Below are positions 1-10,049 of a DNA stretch of 64,000 bases, one piece after another. The notes under the pieces are model-generated. The model ran no database searches. It was not told where the DNA came from and worked only from the letters and a program-made list of their open reading frames with translations. The position numbers were made by a program, and so were the translations under genes. This DNA is from Microvelia longipes. Lineage: Eukaryota; Arthropoda; Insecta; Hemiptera; Veliidae. Location of the stretch: NCBI GenBank assembly GCA_018340805.1, contig JACMZG010000008.1, positions 58,616,281-58,680,280 of the forward strand. The letters are read 5' to 3'. The stretch's first letter is position 1, and every line of letters begins with the position of its first letter.

Positions 1-545
1 GGGTTTGGTTTTTAAAATATTATGATTCACTATTTTACTAAGACAAGATGTTTACTTTCCTTTTGTTAAAAGAGTTCAAAGTTTATTAGACACTGAAGCT
101 TGTTCTGATTCTTATACTTAATTAGTCTAGTGAGAGCTTGGCTCGAGGCCTGTCTTTATACTCTGTTTTGGTTAGATTTTCAATTAATATCTTACGTATT
201 ATTTTTGTGGATAAAAGATAAAAAGTTAAATGTTAAACTGTTTAGTTTTAATTTATTATGAGTGAAATGACGAACGAAATGGATTTACAGTAATTTACTT
301 AAATCTGATAACGTAATATTTTTTCTTGTTAATTAATAACAAAAACATAATTAAATACTATAATCTGCAGTTTTCTATGGATATTTTGGATAAATCTATA
401 CCTTCCTATCTGGTAACTGTAATATCATTTATCATGAGGTTTAAAAGTAGTTATTGTAACTATGTTAAAGTACAAGTTGTTAATTATAACATTACTTGAT
501 GTATACATAAATTAATTCAAATAATAAAAATATATTAAGATAGAG
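1..545. other. AT-rich sequence, nothing recognised
   Basis: No open frame, repeat arm or RNA motif could be supported here. Base composition resembles the rest of the AT-rich background. Confidence 0.5.
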
Positions 546-1630
546 CAGGCGCGAATATAGTCCAAATTCTCGGGAGGGCCGATACTGAGGGCTTAATATA
601 ACTCAATTAATTTCGCATGAGAGTGCAGGCACCTTATTGAGGGCTTAGAAAACTTCAGATAGTTTCACTTCAATAAAAGCATTTAAAAAAGTATGTAAGA
701 TGCGTGCGAAGCCAGCTACAGAAAAGTTATATGTTTTTAAGACTTATTTCTGTCATGAATAGCAAGGTATAAAACCTCGCAGAGTCGACCAGCCCACACT
801 AAACACTTCGATCAATTGAGTTGATCACAACTTGATCGACAGATGATTTTGAATGAGCACCTGTGGAGTTGTTCATAATTAAGGGAACGAAGAAAAGAGT
901 CTCTCCACAAAACAATAATCAATTCAAAGCGCTTTCAACCTAACATGAGGCCATCATCAGTGCCAGATATAATAGAAAGAATAAACGGCTAAGAAGAGAA
1001 GGAAAACTGCGAATTCCACAGTTTGACTTGTATTTACCTTTAATGTCTTTCTCTTAGCCGTTTATTCTTTCTATTATATCTGGCACTGATGATGGCCTCA
1101 TGTTAGGTTGAAAGCGCTTTGAATTGATTATTGTTTTGTGGAGAGACTCTTTTCTTCGTTCCCTTAATTGATCAACAGAATCAATCAAGCCCCACTAAAC
1201 ACTGAAGTTAAATAACTTAAATGGTATTATGCCAAAATAATTTACGTCAGAGGTTCTAAAACCTGCAACCAAGGGGGCCATCTACCACCCAACTAAATTT
1301 CAGCGTACGTTTTCATACATATAACATTTTTTTTCTAAGAAGGGTGCCCAATTACGGGTTAAGCTTATTCATTAAATATTTCTAGTCATAATTATATAGC
1401 ATAGTAGGTTATTTTTTTAAATTAATAAATAACAAACCGTGAGAGCAAAGCGAGCTTAGCAAACTTAGCTCTTTTTAAATTGAATATTTTTCTAAAAAGG
1501 TGGAATACAGCAAAACAAATTTAGCCGGCTCCGCCTAAGCTTCTTCATTTTTAAAAAAGTGTCCTTCTTTTTTTAAGTCTTGAAAAGGGTCGACTGCACC
1601 CTTCGCCCTCCTTCCTTATATCCGCGCCTG
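546..1630. mobile_element. hAT-like non-autonomous DNA element
   Basis: The left end reads CAGGCGCGAATATA and the right end is its near-perfect reverse complement (TATATCCGCGCCTG), giving ~14-bp terminal inverted repeats. The flanking 8-mers are AGATAGAG (538-545) and GGATAGTG (1631-1638), matching at six of eight positions, as expected for an old 8-bp hAT target duplication. CAGGCGCG termini are common in arthropod hAT elements (family knowledge). There is no transposase frame inside. The interior holds a separate foldback repeat (877-1169), either a later insertion or part of the element. Its length suits a MITE or deletion derivative. Confidence 0.6.
877..1169. repeat. Foldback repeat, family A (hammerhead-like motif)
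   Basis: Arms of about 125 bp (877-1003 and 1043-1169) are nearly perfect reverse complements around a ~40-bp centre. In the plus reading of the right arm, CTGATGA (1086-1092) is followed by a short stem (GGCCT with AGGTT) and GAAA (1110-1113). The same core, with varied flanks, recurs near 28.6, 48.95 and 54.75 kb. It may derive from a Penelope-like terminal repeat. Confidence 0.75.
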
Positions 1631-1753
1631 GGATAGTGATGTGGCTAAAGATATGGTTTAGACAAAAGTAGCGTATAATCCCCGCTTTTATGCATTTTTT
1701 AACTAAAGTAAATATTAATCACACATTTTGTTCAGACGCGAGGTTTGGCAATG

Positions 1754-1812
1754 GAACAAGGGGGTTGAACCCCTTGTTCAACGTCCAAGGGGGTTCAACC
1801 CCCCCCCCCCCC
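1754..1812. repeat. Hairpin and poly-C patch with GGGTTGAACCC motifs
   Basis: The arms GAACAAGGGG (1754-1763) and CCCCTTGTTC (1770-1779) are perfectly complementary around a 6-base loop. Next comes another self-complementary GGGGGTTCAACCCCC block and a run of 14 C (1799-1812). Related GGTTGAA motifs follow to about 1930. Confidence 0.7.
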
Positions 1813-2660
1813 GGCAGTTGTCGTAAGAACGGGATTAGCACGGGGTTAAACTCTGAAACTCATTTTTCAAATACCGTGTGGACAGTAGGGGTAGAACCAC
1901 CAAGGAGGTTGAAAACGGGGTTGAACACCCTGCCAAACCCAAACGAAGTAATAGTTTTGTCTAGGGAAAAGCGTTTACAGGGCGAGTTGACGATATATTT
2001 TTAAGAGCTCATAACACAAGGAGTTGGTAACACTGGTTTTTAAATAGACATTATTTATAAAATTACAAAATCACTTTGTAAAACATCGCTCATAAAATCC
2101 TTTAACTGTTTGACAATTTGCCTTAAAATTAAGTTTTTTTCTTAATATTTAACAGAACAAAATATCATATCTTAAATGTGTCTGGATATCATATCGAGTT
2201 AATCGTGACGTAAATCAATGCAATGTTCGAATATATAACCAGTCATAGATAATCATTTCATTTTTCACTCATTGTTCATTCTGTAAAATAAAGAATAAGG
2301 TGTATAAGTCAAGTATATGGCAGGGTGGGATGAAAACTATCCAAGATACGATACTAAGGTAAGATTAGAAGGTTGGAGCTAAGCCGAGGGTTCCTTCTAA
2401 TCTAGCCAAGTCTCTGGCAAATTGGAAGCGGTAGCTAACCAACCGTTAAACTAACGACAACCTGGCAGCTACTAGCTACGGAGAAACGAAAATACGCCCT
2501 CAAAGAAGACTGCAAGCACTCTCTTCACGTTTCTAGATAAAATACACAATATCTTTGAAAACGTATGTGTATCAAAATTTAAATTAATTAAACTTAAAAT
2601 TTGGAATTTATCAAAATATTTAAGGTCACGACGAGACTTTTGATCGCAATCAAACAACAA

Positions 2661-2710
2661 AGGCAAGCGCTTTATCTCCGAGTTAATACTCGGAGATAAA
2701 GCGCTTGCCT
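2661..2710. repeat. Perfect 23-bp-arm hairpin
   Basis: Positions 2661-2683 and 2688-2710 are exact reverse complements with a 4-base loop (TAAT). No flanking homology marks it as the end of a larger element. It could be a very young foldback remnant or a replication or assembly inversion. Confidence 0.9.
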
Positions 2711-3629
2711 AATATAATTATTAGCGTGAGCCAATAATAATGTTTTAATGTTTTGGTCGAATATGTTTTGTAAAAACAATATTTTAACCAGTGTCTCTAA
2801 AACGGATTTAATGTAAATAAAACCCAAGTTTACACCTCCGCCCTGTTTACATATAATTTTTCCAACTAGGTGAACCGGATATAATTCAATGTGACGTAAA
2901 AATAACAGATAAACGTGACTAGGAAATAGTATTGAGTTTATATAAATATCCAAAAATAAAATTACAAGAATTTATTTTTGAATAAATTCAATTTTTGGAG
3001 CTTACACTGATCTCGACACCCACATTTACGACGAGACTCAACGTGGGTTGAATTCCATTTTAATCCTATAACGTAGCTAAAACTACAACGTAAAAATAGA
3101 ACCAGAAATCAAATTGGAAAATCGGGGAAAAAAGTCTCCAAGGACTCTTATCCTCAGATTTACAAAGTTATTAATGGAAATACAAGGATTGCAAGAAGGG
3201 AAAGGGAGTTTCAAAAGGCTAGCCCACACGGCAGCTCCGTAGCTCACAAGCCACGCTCTACAGATTAAAGAAATTCTGACAGATTTACTATAAGCTCCTG
3301 AGATTAACGACGTGAGGAAATATAGAAATTTATAGTGTATTGAATTTTTCTAATAATCGCTTAAAGTAAAATGACATTTAGAAATAAAAAATAATATATT
3401 TTCTCGAGATATTTAGAAAATGTCTTTTATAAAATGAATACATCATCCTGGTAGTATGAGGAGTAATATATACGGGAACTTTGAATTGATTTATTAGCCA
3501 ATAACGACTAGACGATTTCCACCCATATTTAAAATATAAGTCTAGTATGTTAAACCTAGCAAAACATTATAAAAAATAAAGTACATAAGTTAAAGGTAAC
3601 TTTATTAAAGATATACATCTAATTAGGTT

Positions 3630-3960
3630 TTTACTTTCCTTAATTACTAGAATTGTTCTCCCAAAAATCTAAAACCGAATTTACTTCATAATTATCCGTT
3701 TTAGTCACGTTTATGAGTGGTTTTCATCATGTTTCCTGTCTGTCTGTATGTGTGCGTCACGCATAACTCCCGCGGTGGTTATGAGACTGATAAACATTAG
3801 ATTTTAAATTCGAGTCGTAATGAGGAAAGATATTTTTGAGACTACGATAACCTATTTATCTGAGGTATAAAAAAATTTAAAATGTCTGAACGTTGACTCA
3901 TCGAATTAAAACTTGACACAAATATACATCTATAGGTGGACAATTCATCCATAAAATTTA
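3630..3960 (+). repeat. Diverged family C repeat copy
   Basis: It shares with copies at 21.3, 28.2 and 55.3 kb the order: AAAACCGA-like stretch, AATTATCCGTTTTAG, a 'gtggtttt' block, then CTGTCTGTATGTGTG. The 5' dyad seen in better copies is mostly lost here. Confidence 0.5.
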
Positions 3961-4309
3961 ATTTTGATATTAGTCGCCATATTGAATATATTTACCGTAT
4001 CTTAAAATATTTACTAGTGTTCGACGTTCGGCACATCGGCAGACAGCGAAACGACATAATAAATTAGTATAGGAAATTCAATAGCTATTAAACTTTTACT
4101 TTGTAAGTTATTGGCGAAAATATATATTTAGTGAAGCAAAACTTAAAATTATATAAAGAAAGATTTGAGATTAACAAATCATACATATATTATGATAAAA
4201 TATATTGCTAACAATCTTATAAAAAATTATAATAATAAAAAACTAGGCTGCGAAGTATGATCTTAAATCCATTCGTTGTTTTACCTTTAACGCCATAACA
4301 CTCTATATA

Positions 4310-4600
4310 TTAAGATAGCGAAGCGAGCCCGAAATAATGCCACGTTAGGCCATCATGAAATAATGCCATGATGTAATAATCATGACATTTTAAGGACGAG
4401 CGAAGCAAGTCGGAAGTCATAACACCCTAGACATAGGAAAACCATTTTATTTTTAGGTCGAGCGCAGCAAAACCGAAGATACTACAATAAGTTTTAGATA
4501 ATCATGACATTTTGAGGACAAGTAAAGCGATTCCTTCTGTGTTACTTCGATCTCGCTTCGCTCAACCTCAGAATAAAATTATTATTGGTTTATAACTTCG
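4310..4600. repeat. Fragments of 5S-SINE tail sequence
   Basis: Several copies of GACGAGCGAAGCAAG-like text (also GCGAAGCGAGCCCGAA), separated by roughly 60 bp, match the downstream body of the 5S-derived SINEs elsewhere in the window. No 5S head is visible. Confidence 0.45.
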
Positions 4601-5713
4601 GACTCTCGTTACTTGTCGACAGAGTAACATGACTTATTTATTTTTCGGATTATTTTAAATTTTGCACCCTTATCTTTTAAAAGGTGAGGATAATGTTTCC
4701 ACGCTACAGGATATATAAATGACAAAAGAATGCAGCATAGCATTTTTCTTGTTTTTATTAAAAATTCATTCAATTTATAACGATATGAAATTTTTGGGTT
4801 CTCACGATTCAAAAAAGGGTTTGTTTTCAACAAAACTTAGTCTAAAAAGTTATTGTCTTTTGTCCTAATAAGTACGAAAATCAATAAATGGATACAGCCG
4901 CTAAATTAAAGCAATTAATGCAAGGATTGGACGGGTAAATGAAAAACTTTGATTTTGAAGGAAAAAACTTTTAACTGGTAAAATCTAAATTGAGACAAAA
5001 CAATATCGATGTCAGCCATCGCTTCATGGAACTAAATAAATTGGCTTTTACTTAGCCCAGCAAGCTTTATCGTAAAAACAACTGACGTAAAATTCATTTT
5101 TTACAAATTCACGGAACTAAATTGTTAATTAATTTTAAATCGGAGAAGATGTGTTGCAATAAATTAATTGATAAACCAGAATAAAGTTTATTAAAATCAC
5201 AAAAAAATATTTTTTAGTTATATAAAACGGATTGAATAATTTTCACAGAAGTTTAAACAAAAGCAATAACCAGCATGGGATCTGCCGTTTTACCATTAAA
5301 CTTACTTGAATCCCGCTGTTATTGCTAATAAGTGTTAGGCTTACGGCGATGGATTCATTATTATATACCTTGACGCGGTAGTGCTTATAGTATGTAGTCT
5401 TATTTTATTTATCCCTTTCCTTAGTCTCACACAACACATTTCACATGGTCTAGACACACAAAGGACTGTGTACAGGATTGCTACAGGTTCAGTATTTATT
5501 ACGAGCATCAAGATTAGATAAGTACGGTCGGTATAAAACTCAGAAGTTGGACATCCCGGATGCGGTCCCATCCACAAAACAAATTCATTAACAAGTTAAA
5601 CCTTAAAGCAAACATATAACAGAGCTGATATTTGCATTATTTTAAAATTAAAAGTAAGTTAATGTGAATTTTAAATATTGTAAATTGGTTTACATTCAAT
5701 AAAAATTACCGTT

Positions 5714-6006
5714 ATACAGGTGTTTCTATGTATTTTAACCATGCTAACAACAAACTCATAGACAGATTACATGTAGAGGTAACTGCTAGAGCAGGCACTC
5801 TAAAAAAACCAAGATGCTGTCGTTATAGTAAGATTAAAATCTGAACTAATCCTTCCCAGATTAATGTAAATTCCAATTTTCAATAGAAAAGAACAGTGTC
5901 CATTAAAAACGGGTAACGACAAAAAAAAATACAAACTAAACTATGTTTAATGTGCTAGCATTAAAGTGTTAAGTTAGTTATTATACTTATCATTAGTAAT
6001 TTAATT
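5714..6006. repeat. Left arm of interrupted foldback element
   Basis: This ~293-bp arm is the reverse complement of 16951-17232 with moderate divergence. Anchors are GTGTTTCTATGTA, ATGCTA-CAACAAAC, TAGAGGTAACTGCT, GTCGTTATAGTAAGATTAAA and AAAACGGGTAACGA. With the nested insertions removed, the two arms are almost adjacent, giving a ~580-bp palindromic MITE. The family is not recognised. Confidence 0.8.
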
Positions 6007-6011
6007 ATAAT

Positions 6012-6142
6012 TGTTGAGAGACAAGCTTGACATTGATAGTCTTGTCATATATCTAATTATTATTAGAATCAATTATTATTGTTATATTCAAATTTTCATT
6101 ATATAATTAATATTTCATTCCGTGTTTCCTTAACCTATAATA
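6012..6142 (+). mobile_element. 5' LTR of a copia-type mini element
   Basis: This 131-bp direct repeat starts TGTTGAGAGAC and ends CCTATAATA. Its 3' half recurs in the same orientation at 16840-16945. The 5 bp before it (ATAAT, 6007-6011) also follow the right copy (16946-16950), a 5-bp target duplication typical of Ty1/copia elements. GGTTATGGGTCCAG (6143-6156) follows immediately and resembles the copia-type primer-binding site for an internal part of initiator tRNA-Met. Confidence 0.75.
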
Positions 6143-6211
6143 GGTTATGGGTCCAGACCGCGAAATTAATGAACAAAAGAACATTCCAATATTAGACAGC
6201 AAAAGTAACTA
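6143..6211 (+). pseudogene. copia-type PBS and start of gag-like ORF (split)
   Basis: After the primer-binding site an open frame runs into the Element 1 insertion point. It continues on the far side (from 16671) in the same frame once the duplicated ACTA is counted once. The continuation has the SAWMLRLQ and LEEMDL pattern of the DUF4219/UBN2 gag region of copia elements. The split frame cannot be translated as it stands. Confidence 0.65.
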
Positions 6212-7596
6212 TGTAACGAATTTTTTTTAGTTTTCCCGCGAAATTAATTTCAGGGATATTTGAAATTTGGCGGGCATGTAGGTCTATTTTTAGTTATGTA
6301 GGTAGTTTTGTAAATTGGCAACCCTGGAGTAACCGACGCTAGGGGCACGTTTTTTTCAGGGGAGGTTACAGGTTGTTGTGGTGAGAGTCACCAAGCAGTA
6401 AAAATCTTTAAAATTTATAGTTTTAAAACGCCTTATGGTGGATCCAAATTGAGTTTAACACAAAAGTGGATTTCTGAGGTTCAGCAGTGATTAACTCGAA
6501 AATATAAAGAGCTATAAATAAATTGTGTTAGCGTAATTTTGTTATTAACTTTGGGATCGGACAAAGTGAGATATTGTGATCACCAATTTTGAGTCCAAGC
6601 GGATGGAGTTACTAATTATCTTTGGTCTTGCGCTATTTAAGTCTACAGTACACAGGTTGGCCTATTGATTCTTAAACCTACGCCCGGGTCCAGAAACGGA
6701 GTGGAGTAACCCTGTTTTCTGGCCCATTTCACCCTATCACCACAGTCATCGATTTTTATTATTTTTTTTGTTTTATTTTAATTTTCCGAGAAGTTATTAT
6801 TTTTTTTTTTTGTATCGGGTGCCCAGTTTCATGTTAGGAAGACAGGAGACTGTCTTTAGGATAAGTTTGTAAAGGGGCCCCTAGGAACCAATTTTAGTTT
6901 TAAGTTTTCTTGCATGGGAGCCAGTCTATGCCCTTATCTAACTTTGCTCTATATCACTTTTGCCCTGACGGTTAGGTGTTCTTCAGATCACCCACCGGAC
7001 CGGCAACTCAATTGCTTGACCCGACCGCTACGGGAGGTCTTAAACCCAAATCTATCTTTTTTTGTTTATTCAATAGACTGGTCCCCATTTAACCAAGATT
7101 TAATTTTCCTTTCTATTTTACTGGGCTTACAACTGAACAACAGCTGTAATTACCTCAGTATATTGTTTTCTATCAACGCTATATCGTGTCTCTTGTTTTA
7201 TCTTAACAACCAAGATTTCTCAAACCCGCTGTTTACATCGTTACCACTTTTCTCCTATCTATCAAATTCAATTCAGGTACTTATTGCTGCTTACCTTAGT
7301 TTAACTTAAGGCCCTTCAGGCTCTAAATTTGATAGGTGTGGTGTTACCTGATCCCCATACCCCTCCCACGGACTGGTTCCCCTTTTGCCAGTCATCCTTA
7401 CCTTTACCCCTCCTAATTCCAATAGTAACCATCCTTCCTTTCCTCAGGCGACCTACTTAAAAAGGGGTGGCGCTCAAAAAGAAAGAGACAGCTCAAGTCA
7501 AGAGGCAAGGCGATTTAGACCCATGCCCATTCTGCATACCGGCCTGAGTTGGGTTATCATAAGTTCACTCACCGCACCCCCTTGTTGGGTGTTACA
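6212..7596 (+). mobile_element. Element 1 (gypsy-type) 5' LTR
   Basis: Direct repeat of 15281-16670, starting TGTAAC and ending GTTACA (perfect 6-bp inverted termini). The flanking ACTA (6208-6211 and 16671-16674) is a 4-bp target duplication. The two LTRs differ mainly by single-base indels in homopolymers, with few substitutions, so insertion is recent. A 131-codon open frame inside (6914-7309) is shorter in the other LTR (15982-16275) and is not a gene. Confidence 0.93.
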
Positions 7597-10049
7597 TAAG
7601 AGAATTGCGCCCGTACGTGGAGCTCGAATGATGATCACATTGTCTTTTGTCTGAGCAAAATAGAGAATTTATTGAGTGGATAGGGTTTTGTTTTGGTTTG
7701 TGATAGTGATACCTGAGCTGATTGTTTTGGTTCGTGTGACTGTGATAAATATTTATATCATTCTATTTACTCTATTATAGTTCTACATATACTATACTTA
7801 ATTATTTACTCATATATTATTTTGATAATTACAATATTTATCACTATCAACCTGAGTGCACTCTCGAGTCACAAAACAATCATCACAGTCATTGCGAACT
7901 TTCCTCGTCACTCACGATATCACTTCACTATTCACAGATATTAATTTATTTCTGGCGTAGAAAAAGTTAAAACTGGATTACAGAGTTTGTTTACGAGAAA
8001 ATTAAACTTTTAAGAGAATGGAATGTTAGGTTGATAACCTTCTTGTTTTTATTAAAAATAATCGATACTATCGATCCTTGTATATCGAATCTTTGGATAA
8101 ATTCTTGTTTAACCTGGTATTGAGAAACTTAAGATGGCGGACAATTTTTGTTATTAATATTTTCATGATATTCATGAGCACTTTTCATTCTGACTTTTTA
8201 AGGATTTATTGGTCGACTTTAATACTTCTGACTATTTTGTATATTTAATTACATAAGTTTTTATTGGTTATTTTATCTGCTGCACTTATTTAATTTTCNT
8301 TGCGCCCGTACGTGGAGCTCGAATTGATGATCACAACTTGTCTTTGTCTGAGCAAAATAGAGAATTTATTGAGTGGGATAGGTTTTGTTTGGTTTGTGAT
8401 AGTGATACCTGAGCTGATTGTTTTGGTTCGTGGTGACTGTGATAAATATTTATATCATTCTATTATCTACTATGATATTTATAGTTCTACATATACTATA
8501 CTTAATTATTTACTCATATATTTATTTTGATAATTACAATATTTATCACTATCAACCTGAGTGCACTCTCGAGTCACAAAACAAATCATCACAGTCATTG
8601 CGAACTTTCCTCGTCACTCACGATATCACTTCACTATTGTCACAGATATTAATTTATTCTGGCGTAGAAAAACAGTTAAAAACTGGATTACAGAGTTTGT
8701 TTTACGAGAAAAATTAAACTTTTAAGAGAATGGAATGTTAGGTTTGATAACCTTCTTGTTTTTATTAAAAATAATCGATACTATCGATCCTTGTATATCG
8801 AATCTTTGGATAAATTCTTGTTTAACCTGGTATTGAGAAACTTAAGATGGCGGACAATTTTTGTTATTAATATTTTCATGATATTCATGAGCATTTTCAT
8901 TCTGACTTTTTAAGGATTTATTGGTCGACTTTAATACTTCTGACTATTTTTGTATATTTAATTTACATAAGTTTTTATTTGGTTATTTTATCTGCTGGCA
9001 CTTATTTTAATTTTCTTGGCCCACGACAATTTAGGCTATATTATATTATTAGGGTAATATTAAGTTTAGATTGTAAGATAGGTTGGTACTTTATCAATTT
9101 TAATTTAGTTTTCTTGGATGAATGTGGGGGTGTGTATGATTTTAATTTTAAGAATTAGGGCAAGGTGGCTACTATTTCTAATTAGATTTTTGGATTTATA
9201 TTTGATAACTGATAATATTTTCCTATTGTGTTTCACTTCCTTGGTTTATAATTTACTTGACACTGTATGGTTATTTTATGGAAATGGATTCATTTTAGAT
9301 AACTATATGAGAAATTTATTTTATAATTTAGAACTTTACTTATTCTTCAATCCTATTGCTACTTTATCTACTTATCAAATAGATTTTTTTTTCAAACTTT
9401 ATGTATATATATTAGGACTTATTATTTTTTGTATGCATATCAATAGATGTGCAATCTTTTGTTTTATAATAGTGACCTTTTTGTATGAGTATACTTTATA
9501 CACTATATTGTAAAGTGTTTCCAGTTTACATATTATTTTATTTATAAATTTAGTTTGTTTAATACTTGGATAATATTAAAGATTTTATATTCTTCAGACA
9601 GTTTTTGTAGAATTATCCATTTTCTGGTTAGATTATATAGTCTACCACTGGGGATCAGTTTACTTTAAGATATTAATTTTAAGATTTTTGTTTTGGGTCC
9701 CTGCATTTATTAATTTAAATTATTTTCTTAATTCAAATATGCATTTAATTTAATTTAGTTTATTTTTTTATTTTTAAACTTTCTGTGAAATAATTATTTT
9801 TTTTAAAGTTGTTTAAACCTTATGTTTGCAATTATTTTAAACTTGTAGTTTACTTAATTTTTTTTTCTCTTTTTTCCAATTGCAGTTTTGATTTATTTTT
9901 ACTCTAATTTTCAAGAGAATATCTTCCTGATATTTTTTTTTCTTTGTTTTTTTAATATTATTTTAGAAATTGGTATAACATTTTTTTTTAAGTGCCTGTA
10001 TTATAATTTATTTATTTTTAGATTTTTTTTTAAATTTTATTTCTTCAAA
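7597..10049 (+). other. Element 1 leader with ~700-bp duplication and N
   Basis: A primer-binding-site-like stretch starts at 7605 (TTGCGCCCGTACGTGG), a few bases after the LTR. Positions 7605-8298 are repeated at 8300-9015, separated by a single N at 8299. The first copy differs by many one-base losses. The rest is T-rich on this strand. A 131-codon hydrophobic frame (9118-9513) lies here, but T-rich sequence yields such frames easily and I do not call it a gene. Confidence 0.8.

Larger units (their letters stand above)
1631..5713. other. AT-rich region with scattered repeat relics
   Basis: No gene is supported. It contains a GC-skewed patch with repeated GGGTTGAACCC motifs and a 14-base C run (about 1740-1960), the perfect hairpin at 2661-2710, a diverged family C copy (about 3630-3960) and fragments resembling the 5S-SINE tail (about 4310-4590). 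The short open frames are not conserved-looking and are rejected. Confidence 0.5.

Noticed and set aside
1690..2004. 104-codon frame
   Set aside because: Crosses a C14 run and repetitive GGTTGAA motifs; no family resemblance.
6914..7309. 131-codon frame in the Element 1 LTR
   Set aside because: The other LTR truncates it by an indel, and no motif or signal is visible; likely chance.
9118..9513. 131-codon hydrophobic frame before gag, possible env-like or membrane protein
   Set aside because: The leader is T-rich, which produces Phe/Leu/Tyr/Ile-rich frames by composition; the counterpart in Element 2 shares no sequence.
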